From positions 12,066,902 to 12,130,901 of the forward strand of contig NC_087076.1 of the NCBI RefSeq assembly GCF_026151205.1: DNA of 64,000 nucleotides, in the 5' to 3' direction. Both the position numbers and the translations under genes were made by a program. Below the pieces are notes generated by a model. That model had not been told where the DNA came from, did not search any database, and was given only the letters and a program-made list of their open reading frames with translations. Source of the DNA: Bolinopsis microptera (Eukaryota > Ctenophora > Tentaculata > Lobata > Bolinopsidae). Positions 25,151 to 38,336 of this stretch are shown piece by piece (position 1 is the first letter of the stretch; each line of letters starts with the position of its first letter).

Positions 25151-25272
25151 CTCTTCAGCACCTCAACAGAGTTCAAACCTTGCTGCTTTGAGCCTGTTAG
25201 GTGTTTACGCTGGCTCTTCAGCACCTCAACAGAGTTCAAACCTTGCTACTTTGAGCCTGTGTTTACGCTGGC
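25151..25272. repeat. Two-copy ~60-bp direct repeat
   Basis: CTCTTCAGCACCTCAACAGA begins copies at 25151 and 25214. The second lacks a few bases near its end. Confidence 0.9.
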
Positions 25273-28200
25273 TCGTCTTTAGTAAGTTAGTAGGGGTTTT
25301 CGATTGATTTATACGGCAGTTACAAGTTGGTTGGTTGCAGTTTTCTAAATTTTATTTCTTCAGAATTAAGGCTGTTTTTCTGCAGAAATGCTATTTTTCT
25401 GCAGAAATGCTATTTTCAAGTATTTAACTTCATGGACGTGGCCTTCTAGAATTATTAAACAGATTAAAACAAGTGTTAATATTGACGCTCCTTGCAGGGT
25501 TTAACATAATGACCTAAATTCTTCAGTGGGCCATCATATTCCAGCACTTGCAGGGGTATTCAAGCCATAATTTTAACTGGGTTTCTACTACCGACGAAGA
25601 GTACGAGGTTACAAGGAAAAGTTGTTGGTAAAACATCGTTTACCTGCACTGAACTTTTATTCTTTTTTTGTGTTTTGCTTTTATCGAGAATCCATAATAT
25701 TATGGTAAGTGGTCAAACTTGATAGCTTGAATTTTATTAATTCAAATTGGCGCCTCCTCACATAACATGTAAACTGTAAAGGTAGCATTAAGAATTGAGT
25801 TGAAGATACGAACACTAGAAATAGAAAAGTTCACGCGATCAGAATTATATTCTCTACAGAGTAGCCATCACATACCGAACATGTATTTCGATCTGAAAAG
25901 CGTGTATTGAAGTCACTCTCTCGGACTAGGTTATACGCACTTTCTGACCTCTGTACTGGATATAGCTGTGACAACAGCAGCTGATCGTGCAATCCGGCGC
26001 CATTAACTACCAAAACTGAGATTTTTCGGGCAAGAAGTATCCCTTCAGATCCTGACAATCCCAATTACATTATAACGGCAGCAGCACGGCATTTTAACGG
26101 CATTTTAACGGCAGCAAGACGTACGGCACAGCAGTGTTGCCCACTAAAATTTATGACACACAGTGTGCTTATGTGTGATACATGCCAACCAGTGTGCTAC
26201 CCTCCTTGCACATCTAGATATGCGTGGAGATCACTACTGAGTGTAGTTCTGCTAGTGGACTGCCTTCTTACCATAATTAACTCGTAGTCTCAGCCCGTTT
26301 ACCTACGTCCAATTTGCTATCTCATTGAGTTCTAATTAATATGATGAGCTTAATATGAGTTAATTGTCAATCAATTTCATGTTGGTTATTTCAATTACGT
26401 CACAATCAAATCTCTATTAAATAATAATTAAATTGTAAAACTAGTCAGGTTAAGCTCACATTACCTTATCAGTATATATCATGTAATATTTAATCAGAAG
26501 TCAATAAGTTTCGTCAACTGTGGTGTTGAGTTCTGCTTTTTCTTTCCAGTAAACTTCCACCCAACTCTAACCACGTACTTGCACTGGACGGACCACATTC
26601 CGGACCACATTCTATTGAACCGTGTGGTAATACTGTTTTAACTTTTCAGCTTGACGTGACAGAACTAGAAGTTGAATTAATTTATTCAATTAATATTCAT
26701 GCGGTTTGTCGGCATGTGAAATGTCCTGTGAAATGTCGGTGTACTGGTTTAAGTAACACTACAGCTCACACGTTCATTTCAACGGCTTCCCCGCCTGCAT
26801 GACCTAGGTAAAACTAAAATACGTTAACTGGAGTAGCTTGCTTATCTTATTCCATCATAGTCTTATCGAATTTATAGACACAATATATTTTTCTTCGTAC
26901 GACTTTTAGTGATTTGTGACTTTTTACATTCCGCCATTCCTTTCTGTCTGTCAGACAAATGACCATTAATATGTCTGTCAGAGCTCTCCTTCTGTCTAGC
27001 CTAGTATACTTAAATTCCTTATCCTAAAGTGGTTTCAGGTTTGGGAGTCCGTGTTCAGCTGAACTGTACAATCTTTACATAATTCGATTGAAGCTCAATT
27101 TGACGGTTAGTGTATTGGGTGTAGTTCTAATTTCAGCACTAAAGATCGAAGAGAGGTCGAACTAGTTGGGTTTGTGTCAGAGTGTACATTGAATATATTT
27201 AATGTGGTAGATGCAGAGCGTGGTCACGTCCTAGACCTTGTGTTTTAACATGGTTTTAATATATAGATCTAGTTCCGCGCCTGCCTTCTACCGCATTTGC
27301 TTTCAACGAGTCCGCATGCTCGCATGGCTTTCAACAGACTGCATTTAGACTGTTAAATGTCATCTCCCAATTGGTGGGCCCCAGCTTTTGGATGTGTTCG
27401 TTGCTTGGCCGTTTTTTTCTTCTGACGTATATCTCGGACTTTTAGGACTTCTCTCTCTATAACTAGTTTCGGTTTCTTTTTAAATTCTGTTTAAAAATAT
27501 ATTCTTTTTTTTATCTTCGTCTGATTCTGTTTTTATTTTTCCGGTATTCTCCTCTACTCTCTTTTAATTAATTCTTCATTTCTTTCGCGTATATTTTATT
27601 TCTTTGTCGTTGTAAAAGTATTGATGATATCTAGCCTTTATGCACTGGCAAAAATTGTAAACAATCCAAACAGCTTAACATAAAGTCCACCCTCGAGTTT
27701 AACATGACCATATCGAGCCAGAAAACCTGTGACCTCTAATCTAAGTACTATATCAATATGCCCTGACAACATTTCTAAACATCTCCAAACCTCGCGTTTA
27801 ACATGACCACGTATCACTGGTGCCTTAGGGTTTAACCTGTGTGTGGCACGAATATCTGGTGCCTTTAACGCGAATGGGCTTAGCAAGCTGAGCCACGAGG
27901 TGGTTATTTAACTTCATCAGTGCTGATACTTATGAGCTGATTGGACAGTAGGGACTAGGGCTAGAGGTCACTAGGATCACTATTATATGGGCCTCTAGGT
28001 TATCGGGGAAAGAAGGACGATGAAGGTTTCTTCATTCACATTTCTTTCAAAAGACTACAGGTGCTGAACTTCAGCGATCAGCTGTGCCCTTTCAATAGTG
28101 AACCTAAGGGCCGCTATTTTCAACTTTCTAGTTTCCAATCTATTAATAATCGCGACTTAATGTAATAGGCATTATAATTTCGTTAAGGAATTTAGAATTG

Positions 28201-28362
28201 CGTAAATCGTTGGTCTGTTAAACTTTAGTTTTTATAACCCTGTTTTTACAGCTATGAACCGAATTCTTTTGAACTCTCGGCTTAGCCTCTGAAGTTGAGT
28301 TCTTCCAATTCCATTCCAGCCTTTCTTAGATGCTCCTTGTTCAACTGAAGTCAACATCTGAT
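25273..28362. other. Intergenic sequence, no gene seen
   Basis: This stretch holds short unrecognised frames and one copy of a dispersed repeat (27650-27880) related to 29360-29465. Confidence 0.5.
27650..27880. repeat. Dispersed repeat related to 29360-29465
   Basis: Shared stretches include AACATCTCCAAACCT, TTTAACATGACCA, CAGAAAACCTGTG and ACTGGTGCCTTAGG, in the same order at both places. The first site holds a partial internal doubling of the motif. Confidence 0.65.
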
Positions 28363-28582
28363 GCCAGGTTTCTAACCTTGTGCCAGGTTTCTAACCTTGT
28401 GCCAGGTTTCTAACATTGTGCCAGGTTTCTAACATTGTGCTAGGTTTCTAACCTTGTGCCAGGTTTCTAATCTTGTGCCAGGTTTCTAACCTTGTGCCAG
28501 GTTTCTAACCTTGTGCCAGGTTTCTAACCTTGTGCCAGGTTTCTAACCTTGTGCCAGGTTTCTAACCTTGTGCCAGGTTTGT
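28363..28582. repeat. 19-bp minisatellite (GCCAGGTTTCTAACCTTGT), about 12 copies
   Basis: Nearly perfect units with occasional ACATT, GCTAG or AATC changes. Confidence 0.95.
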
Positions 28583-31500
28583 GACCTACCTGCATTCCAC
28601 TCCGTGCCTGCAGGTATAGTAACACTACTAGTGTGCTTATTCTTAGGAATGATCCGGTTATAGCACTTTTGTATCACCTGCCAATAACTTAGCTAAAAAG
28701 CATATTCCAGTACGGTAGAGAGTGAGAGAACGGGTATGAAGGATTCTCGACGCGTCTCAAGCGCTATAAAACAGTCATGCAGTATATGCTTATATCCCAG
28801 CTTTACTTTGCCGAATATATTGTTATTAATAATGCTAATAGGTCTGTGAGACATCGTTCCTAATCCTTGACGTATACTTTGCTTTACATCGATTTCACTT
28901 ACAATTGTTTTCTTTAGAGATAGGTTTAGTTTCACTCAGTCTTCAGGGGGATACGACGCTTTTACCAGTACAAGTTGGGATAGACGTTTAAACTGTGATA
29001 TTGTGTCGATTGTAAGGAAAGTGAGTTGTAGTTCCAAGTTACTGTTAGCTGCTGTGACGCCTTGTTATCATCGTTTCATGCTTCAAACGTTCCCTGGTAC
29101 CAGCTACAGTCATAGATTTGAGTATGGACCTGTGAAAAATTGAACAAATGTGATGACTGCTCGTTGACAGATTCACAAAAAATGAGAGTGCATGAGCTTC
29201 GCTCGCAATATTGTCTGACCATTAAAAGTAACAGTGTCTTTTGGATTTGCCGAAACTAGCTCTCTTTGAGAGATTTTTAGAGTAGATGGGAGTTCTTCGT
29301 GCAAATTATTTGTTTTTGATCGAAGTTTCTCAAATATATTTTATTAATTACCTGATAAATATTCTAAACATCTCCAAACCTTAACATAAATTATAAACTT
29401 TAACATGACCACGTGAAGACAGAAAACCTGTGGCATGAATCGCTGGTGCCTTAGGTTTTAACGAATTTTTCAAAGCTGTTTCGTTTACTAATTTCCTTTT
29501 TTCGCGCCAAAACTCTACAGGTCATGTGAGTAAAAGTTAGAGCAAGATGTCAATACCTTAAAGAATTGGTAGACTCGCGTAGACTGGTAGACAGGTACGG
29601 ACTGGTACAGAATAACAGTTCAGGTCTATTTAGATAAGTCTTGTAAATTTAGGAATCGTGGAATTTGTGTGTTTTGATCACCGTGTCATTCATTGTAAAG
29701 GTTCGTTAATAGCCGGGCTATTAACAGGCAGTAGTGTTATATCCTGATGAGTATAACGTAGTTATTAGTATGTGGTTACTAGTTAGCCAGGATGTAACCT
29801 AGTATGTGGCTACTGACAATAGTCAAAGAAACCCCTTCCATATCATTCATGTAATATAGTTATACAATAAAGAGCAAAATATTCGCCTCAAACCTAATAC
29901 AATACCTTTTATTTCCTGAGCAGAAAATAGGAGAAATTCATCACCACACATCGATGCTGGAATTTCTACAGGCTTATTTGCTGAACTTATTACTGATTCC
30001 CGTAGAGCCTTTGTACCAAGATTGCGACTCAAATCCACAACAATACTCACTCGACGTATTTAATATAATAATATAACGTCGCTGTAACTTCCCAATTTTT
30101 TACGTAACCCTTCCCCTGGAGTAATGTTTGACGTCCGCCAATTATGTACTTGTCAGAGGCTTACTAAGTGGGTAATTATCCGCATGTTTAATAGGCTGGA
30201 CTTTAATTCCTGTTACAGTCTCCAGAGAGAGAGAGAGCTTTGTTACTTCGTTAAATCTTACAATGTATTATATTACTCTATATTATTACACTAATTTATT
30301 GAGTGGTTTGGCCCTTTTGAATTGTATTAAACTAATTTGGTTAACGTTAATTTGTCCCCTCCGAAGTGAGACTTTTCCATCTATCTTTTGCCTTTTCACT
30401 GTCTGACGTTACCCAATCTAAATTTATCAGCTTTGTGGCGCATCCATCCAACTTGAGCGGAGGTCCTCAATTTCTGAGGAACACAGGTAGAGATAAAGAG
30501 AGATGGTTTGGTGACGTAGTTATGACGTCATCACAGACTACTGATATTTCTTCTAGGCGCGTGTCTTGCTATGATAATTGTGTCAACATGCGCGGCGAGT
30601 TGTGTGTATTTGAGGCTGGGTTTTTGTACGCTCTGCAGTAATTATCTCATTAATTACATAATTACTGAGCTAAGTCTTCCTGTCCGGGTTTAATATGCAA
30701 TTTAATTACCATTTTTATTGCTACCCTGATAACTAAATAGCCCACATTGACGTGTTTTTAATTTCTGTCGGTATTTAGGCCTAAATGTAATTTCTTCGCA
30801 TGTACTGGATGTCTGAATAGTTGAAAATAGTTTTGGACTGTTCTGTAAAATGCTACTTTTTTTAATGACTTGAGGCTTTGTGGTATTATATTTTATTCGT
30901 ATAAATCATCGTATTGTGTCACGTACGGTATGTTTGATCGAATACCGCGAAGTAAATAGAAATAAATTGATTCTACTTAGAAGGTATGTTCGTTCCAGAA
31001 GTAGCACTAGTAGAAATAGCGGTCATAGGTGAAACATTTTCTAGATGTGTCATGCACGAATTTTTGTTTTTCTTGAAACCCCTTGTCTTTCTTTTGCACA
31101 TCGTTAGAATTTCACCGCATGTTTTTTCGAACATCGTAAGGACTTTTTTTTTCAAACATCTTATAATTTCCAGTTCTAAATTCCCTACCTCTCTCTCTCT
31201 CATCTCCATCGCCAACAATTCACCCTGGTAATAAACACCTACTCTAGTCGCTGTAATTACGTAATTGAGTAGCTAATTACCTAATGACTCTGTTCCAGCC
31301 TGTGTTCTGGAAAATAGCTGGAACAGTGCGGCATAGTACCGCCTGATGACAGCTCCAGCCTCCAGCTCCCTCCTCCAGAAGCATGTCTCTAGCAAGCTGT
31401 CTAGCGCTGCCTTCGTTGTGCCTTGTTCTGCCGTCTGCTTGTTCTAGTTCCACTTGTGCTACGTGGACGAAAGTCCAAGTAATCAAGTACCACTGGTGCT

Positions 31501-34500
31501 GGATTTTGTAAAGTTATTGTTAGTTGTGGTCGTTGTACTTGTTTTAATTTAGCTTGTCTCGTCTACCCGCCCTTATTTTCAACAAATAAATGAAGCCTTA
31601 GATTTAAATTTCTGCATTAATTGCGGTTCGTTTAAATTAACGTTTTAAATTAATTGGCAATTATAAAGTTTTTTTTCTTTATGATACCTTGGTTCTCAGT
31701 TCAATTTACAAGTTTTCAACCTTATTAATTACAGAATTAATTAAGAAGAGTATTTTATGTAAACCGGATTCTGGAACAAGTAAAATTCACCACAATAATT
31801 GAGTATGTCTTCATGATGGGTTTGACTGTTTTCCTCAATGATTAATATCAATCCCATCACAATTAGATGGGAAATAGCATTTTTCCTAACAATTAAGAAA
31901 TCAAGTAGCAATAAGATCGCCTCGCGTGGACAATCATACACAATCATATATAATATGTTTTTTTGTTTGGTTGTATAACTTTCATTTAACTGATTGGGAT
32001 CTGACACATGTAATTTTGTAATGATCTTTCTAATTTCTAATTTCTATAGGACATTATTTTAATTAACAAACACCGTAAGAGGCAGTGATTGGTGTTGTCT
32101 ATTGAGAAGTAGTTAATGGATAAGTAGGATCGGGTGTGGGTTTCTTAGACGTCAATTATTTACTGAGTAATTGGAAATTAGTTTGGTAATTAAATGATGA
32201 TTATGAAATTGAGGAATTGCCATTAGACTGGCTGACTCACATTACGTCATTGCCAGTAACAGGGAACTTTAGATTAGGTTCTGGCCTAATACGTCAGAAC
32301 CTAGCCCATGTGTTATAATTCCAAGCCTTTTCAGTCCTTGTTAACTCACCTAAGAAGCCCTAGGTTCTAATTCCTGTCCTAATTGCGTCCCGTTTAAATT
32401 AATAACTTGACAATTAAAATTGGTTCTTCCTCCAAGGTACCGCGGTTGCTGGCCTAGTTTAGCATGTTTACTGTTGAGTTGATAAAGCAGTTTTATTGAT
32501 TCAACTATTTCTATTTTTAATGTAAGTCGCAGGTTTAGGGCAATGATAACCTTTTGGCGGTCCAAACCCCTTTAACTTACTGCTCGGTAATTTACATGAA
32601 AATCCTTATTAAACATTGTTGAAGCTCCAAAAATAAAATAGGGAGGGACCGATATCAAGCCAATATGCCGCTGAATAAATGATAAACGCTGCGCTGTTCA
32701 AATTTAAAACGTGCAAATACAAACAAACACCGTCTTACATATCATCATGATGTTATCGCTCTGTCTTTTACACAAATAAAGGAATTATTCGGCTGAACAA
32801 TCGCACTTGTTGATATGTTATTGATAGGCCGGTCAACATGCAGCACAGCGGTTTAGCCAGCTAAGAGAGGCTAGGAGTGTATTATTTGAGGACGGTATTA
32901 TTTGAGGAGTGCTAAGAGAGGAGTGCTAAGAGAGAACGGTATGGCTACCGTTCCTCTCTCTTCATAAGCCTTCTCTCTTTTCTTCGCGAACAGCTCCCGT
33001 GCCTTTCTGTAGAACTTGATACTGATAGGGAGGTCGACTATATTCAATTCTGACACGTGATGATGATCAAACCAATCAGTTTCTCAGTTTTCTGCATTGA
33101 CCAATAAAAACCTAGAATCACTGTCACGTGTCAATACAGATTTCGCCCTTCCCCATTAGTATTAAGATTTCCGACCGCCGACACTTTTGTCCCATGCTCA
33201 ATAGAGTTTTTCAACTCTATTGTTTTATTAATAAATTTTAATGAATATTGAATGTGCTGCTTGAACAGCTCTGAAATTGATAACGTATATATAATATATT
33301 CCGATACGCTTCAGTTTTAAACCAGCGATCCGCCGATCGTCCAGACAACTGAATCTCACCGGCTACAAAAAGTACAATTAAGCTTATAAATTGGTGAAGC
33401 ATATATTTGACTATTTAACAATAGGATCTCACATTGGTTTGGTCCACTTTATTATGGTGGCCACTGTATTTTAATTGTATCATAACCCCGGCTGTGGTAT
33501 TGTTTTATCGCTCTAATATCAAGTATAAATGGTATTACTGGGAGGATTACTTGTTATTACCGGCTCGCTGGTGCTACTACCGGCTACTACCGGCTCGCTG
33601 ATGCTTGCTACTACTTATACTCTATTAAACATATCCAATGCAAGCGAGAACATGAAAAATAAAACTTCACTTGCTTCCATTGTGTACTTCAACTTGGTAT
33701 CGCGAAAATGCTGATAACTTTGTGCTAGCCTGGAATTTATGCGGCGACACTTTACTGGATTTGCTGTTCTAGGTCTAAGAAAGTTGTTGTTAAAACCTGT
33801 TGAAAGTAACGGTCTTCAGTTTGTGCCATTTCTCATGAAAGTATCAGCCCATATTACTGTAACATCTGCACAGTAATTCGATTAGCAGCCCCAATCTCAG
33901 TGTGTACAAGTTAAACTCCCCAACACAATCCGGACATTTTCCTACTCGTATAAGGATTCCTACGTTGGCAAATTATTTTGCTGCATCTCAAGACCAGTAG
34001 TGAATATATGAGTAATTGTTCGTATATATCACATCAACACATCTGCTAATTGCCCTTTTCCGTTGCCGAATCTCACTACACTTATGCCGGTTTTGTCGTA
34101 ATAGCTCCTGATTAACGAGCCACCCTCGTCACGCGCATCATATCTTTTAAGAGCGAACTAGTGTGGCTACCCGAGTGCAGCTGCTCGGGAGCGGCTATTT
34201 CAGTGCGGCTATTTGAGAGCGGCTACCAGGGTGTGGCTACTCGAATGCGGCTATTCGAGAGCGGTTGAATATGGCTACCAGTGTGCGGCTATAATTGAAT
34301 GCGTCTATTTCACTCCAAAATTTCACTCCTTTGCACTATGCATTGTTAATAATACATAATATTTTACCAACTGAGGAACATGGCTTCATTTGGTGTGGTC
34401 ATCCCGTCTGATTTGCTTAGTCGCGCTCTTTTATCTCAATAGATTTTATACAATGAGCTCTTGTTTGTTTTGGTGTGGTTTGGTTGTAGATTCGGTAAGC

Positions 34501-35171
34501 CGTTTGGAGTGGTTAGATCGTTGTTTCAGTTCAGTAGACTATGGAAAATCGGACTTTAAACTTAAAGGCACTGTTCTCGATGTTCCATTTTTTTAGTTCC
34601 ATGGATTCATGGCACCTGAACTTAAACCCGAATTTCAACTTTAAATGTGGAATTTGTGATTCAATGATTCGAATATCCTTCCATATTTGTGCATCTTTTT
34701 CCATAACTTTGACGTCTTAATTCCGGAAACTTTTAATTGTTGTAATTCAGTATGCACACATACACACAAGAATTAACATTATTAATTGTTATCATTACAA
34801 GTTAACCACAGCTGGCACCTCTAATATCTTCATCTATCAGTGTTTTATTGTATTATGAATAAGAATTGGAAGTTAATGCTGTGTTGACAGTGTGTTTATA
34901 ACTTGTCCGCACGCGCCGCAAATTCACACCCCCCTGCGTAATCGCCTTGATAAGCGTCAATATTTTCTCTTTTCCCACACTTTCTCAGTTCAATTATTTC
35001 GCGAGAGAGTTTGCTGGTAATTTGTTCAGGGAGTGAGTACTGGAGAATCACCTGCTGTTATCCTCTGCTTCCCTCCACTTTCTTCTGCCCAGATAAGAGG
35101 CAGGGGGCATTGAAGCAGTCCACACTCTAAAGTTTATACTTTAAACTGATCTGAATTACTGGAGGAAATGT
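28583..35171. other. Intergenic sequence, no gene seen
   Basis: It contains the second copy of a dispersed repeat at 29360-29465. A stem of 8 bp with a 4-base loop lies at 32934-32953 (GAACGGTA...TACCGTTC). A run of GTGCGGCTATTTGAGAGCGGC-like short repeats lies at 34160-34290. No gene is recognised in over 6 kb. Confidence 0.5.
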
Positions 35172-35345
35172 TTGCTGGAAGATGCTGCATCGTTTACAGG
35201 AAACACTGACATAGACCTAGAAGGAGCGAGCGAGATGGCTAATGACCGAAAACTTTGGAGGGAGATGATACGTCACAAACGGGAGTCCATTGGTGCAGGC
35301 CACTCGAATGATTGAGGAGACCTAATCAAGTACAAGTAAGTAAGA
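35172..35345 (+). mobile_element. LINE 3'-end fragment with AAGT-type tail
   Basis: The + strand encodes LLEDAASFTGNTDIDLEGAS, then EMANDRKLWREMIRHKRESI and a TGA at 35313-35315. The ADRKLWR-like motif is the C terminus of RTE/CR1-like LINE polyproteins and matches the relic at 57247. The sequence ends in CAAGTACAAGTAAGTAAG, a short-repeat tail of the kind such LINEs use. The rest of the element is missing, as in 5'-truncated insertions. Confidence 0.7.
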
Positions 35346-37768
35346 ATTAAGTGGAGTGTGTCCACACTTTAAACTGAGCTCAATAAAGTGTGTCCACGGT
35401 TTAGTCTAACAGTGTACTAACACGCTGTTTACTAACACGCGACCCCATGACGCTCTCACTTTGGGAATCAAACAAATGAAACTAGGTGGACAGTGTTGAC
35501 AAAGAAGTGTTGCCTTCACAGACATTTCCAGTCGTGTAACTGCCGGAACCATGTCTGAAATGACGCATAGGTGAAGCACGAGGAGAGATTCAATAAGTGT
35601 ACCGGGTGAATAAGTGGAACAATCCCGGTACAGGAAACATTTGTTAATGACATTATCACACGCAGATGGGTGCGAGCTTACTGGATTATAATGCCACATC
35701 CTTCTAATAGAATCAGTGTTGCAGCAAATGGAATCTCCCTCCCTGGTTTGCAGCAAATGGAATCTCACTCCCTGGGTTGCCGATAGTGCCCGAATGAACC
35801 ACATCCGGTGTCACAGCGCTGCAAAACATGTTCTGATATACGGTATCAGTATAACGTACGGGCTTTCTCTTTTTCTCATGGTGTAGAAATTTTGGGATAA
35901 GCTGGTACTAGTGATGTGTCTAGTGCCACAATGTGAGAACGGCACTACAGTTTCACTATCAGCATGCCGCGACAGCTTTAGATGTGTTGGGAACCGTTCG
36001 TTTGGTCACTCGAATGATTTAGATTGATCATTTAACCGTTCTGACACACACGACTGTGTTTAGTTTTGCCAATAACTGATGCTTAACTACGTTGTAATTA
36101 ATGAGGCATGATACCAGTGACCTGAGCACTAGCCGGCTTAAAGCCCCACTTAATTAAATTGTGCAGTCCTTAGTTTTCATTGTAGCGAGTAACAATCCAC
36201 CTCTCTATTAGTAACTTAATATACTTTAATTGATAATGGACGTGCGTGTTTGAGGCGTCTCTCGATTTATCTCATATTTTCATCATTCCAACTTGAGCCA
36301 CTGCTACAGGTTTATTCCAGCTTTACTCGTTCTCTTTACTCTATGTTTTATTTTATGCTTGTCCAACACCAATCCACCCTCAAGCTTCCTTGGTGGTATT
36401 GTTTAAGTTTGCGGCTTCGTGTCAGTCTAGCTTGCTGAATCAATTATTCACGACGGAATTGTGATGATAATAATTCGTCCCCCCACCAATACGTTAATGG
36501 TACGGTTAGCATACTTAGTGTACTAGTATTAACACGTATATTAATTATATTAAGTTAAGTTATATTTAGTGGTATTAGTGTAATTAAGTAATAAGTACTA
36601 GTGTTATTAGTGTTATTAAATGTATTAGTGTAATTAAGTATGATGGACTGGTTTTGGTTAATGATCTTGATACCAATTATCATTGTACCACTATATATAC
36701 CTGGATAGTGAATACTGGAGGTGAATTCACTTTGACACGTGATGAATTGACAGCAATCCTCGGTTTTGATTGGCCAATACTACCGGTGCTATTTGTTAAC
36801 CACTGCTACGTATGGTGCACCTTCGTACCACTCTTCGGACATGTATATAACGAATATTTGCTTGTTAATGTTACTTCCCGATAACAATTAAATCCAGTAT
36901 ATTATAACATAATGGCAATAACTGTCTTATTAAATATTACTGACCGAGTATCGCATGCTGTTGTTAACGGTTCGAATAGTTGAATAATAGCCACACACAA
37001 TACGTGGTACCAACTATTCAGTGAACAGTAGGCTTCTTGGTCACTCAACTATGACCGATGTTCGTTATAATAATAATATTTTAGTCCACTATTGGTCGTT
37101 CAGCCGTTTTTCTTGTCCTGTTTCTAGTCATTTTGGAAATTAACCATTGTCTTTGGTGGTGAGTATTGTTTTGAGCCACAATAATAAGTCGTGTTCACAG
37201 TTTCGGTTTGGTACAACTTCGTGTGCATGACAGTTGCAAGCTTAGACGTGTGTACTGCGTCATTTTCAATGCTTCATTTGATGCTAGTAACACAATCAGA
37301 TCTGACTGATTTAAATTTGCTTGTTTGTGTAATTTTAAACCCTGATAAGTTGGCTTGTGCTAACAATAACCACACACGACTAGTGACACCAACTAGTCAG
37401 TGACATAAATATTATTTAATAAATATTATTTTAAGATAATCACATTCTTAAATATTAAATATTGATCGGTCTCACTAAAAATAGTATGATAGCTCTGTAA
37501 TTCAAATGCATATTATAGTCTGTGTTATCAATTATATTAATCAATCGATGATCGATATATTCATGTAGAAAATTTAAACATCATGATTTTCTATTCATTC
37601 TAACAGTGTTTAATATCAGTATGATAACGTGAGTCTGCAGCTGGTCTATGGAACAATCGCCTTGACAACCAATAGAAACACTGCTGCTGAGATCACCACG
37701 CTATCTGATACTTTTTGTACGCTGCAGCTTATCATAACTAAAACAAGGAATATAATCTCACCACCATC
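35346..37768. other. Sequence upstream of NCX; promoter not identified
   Basis: No clear TATA box or initiator could be tied to NCX. A pair of about 40-bp repeats with ACCAACTA and TCAGTGA lies at 36986-37023 and 37363-37404. A 5' untranslated exon may exist, but I cannot define it. Confidence 0.4.
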
Positions 37769-38336
37769 ATGTCCAACGAAGGAGCGGAGTGGGTGGAACT
37801 CGCTGAAAGCAAGAATTTTACCTTTCAGGAGTTTGGGAATGGAATTATCGTGGAATTTGAGCCTGATTCACTGAAAGTGTGCGCGTCATGGCTGCTGTTG
37901 CCCGGAGAAAACCTGTGGGGCGCAGGAATCAGGGGTTTTCTGTACATTCTTTTCATGTTTTATCTTTTTATCGGTATTGCCATTATATCAGACATTTTCA
38001 TGGGGGCGATAGAAGTTATAACGAGTAAGAAAAAAGTCATTACTCGCTTCGACCCCATAACGAATGAAGCGAATACCAAAGAAGTCTTGGTATGGAACGA
38101 GACTGTTGCGAATCTCTCACTTATGGCCCTTGGTTCATCGGCCCCTGAGATCCTACTGGCCTTTGTAGAACAATTGGGCCTTCTCGCCTCCGGAGTAGAA
38201 ATAGACATTAATTCAGAAATTGGTGGTCTTGGTACATTTACCATTATTGGCAGTGCCGCCTTTAATTTATTAGTCATCACTGGAATCTGCATCTTCTCTC
38301 CAGCCAAAGGGGAAATTAAGAGGATCGAACAGTTTG
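37769..38336 (+). CDS. NCX exon 1: N terminus, first membrane segments, alpha-1 repeat
   Basis: This exon encodes residues 1-189 plus one base of codon 190 and ends at donor GTGAGT. It has a short extracellular-type N terminus with a CASWLLLP stretch that resembles the Cys-containing segment before TM1 of other NCX proteins. A hydrophobic helix follows, then the IEVITS motif, then [20 protein letters not shown], the ion-binding alpha-1 core with its Ser, Pro and Glu. GSAAFN follows near residue 161. Without splicing, the frame would run on to a stop at 38380. The family-typical continuation resumes in exon 2. Confidence 0.95.

Noticed and set aside
32934-32953. Hairpin GAACGGTA-TGGC-TACCGTTC
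   Set aside because: Only 8 bp of stem; such stems occur by chance in 64 kb.
36960-36990. GGTTCGAAT resembling a tRNA B box
   Set aside because: No matching A box or cloverleaf arms at the needed spacing.
37960-38307. 115-codon minus-strand frame opposite NCX exon 1
   Set aside because: Shadow of the strongly conserved exon on the + strand.
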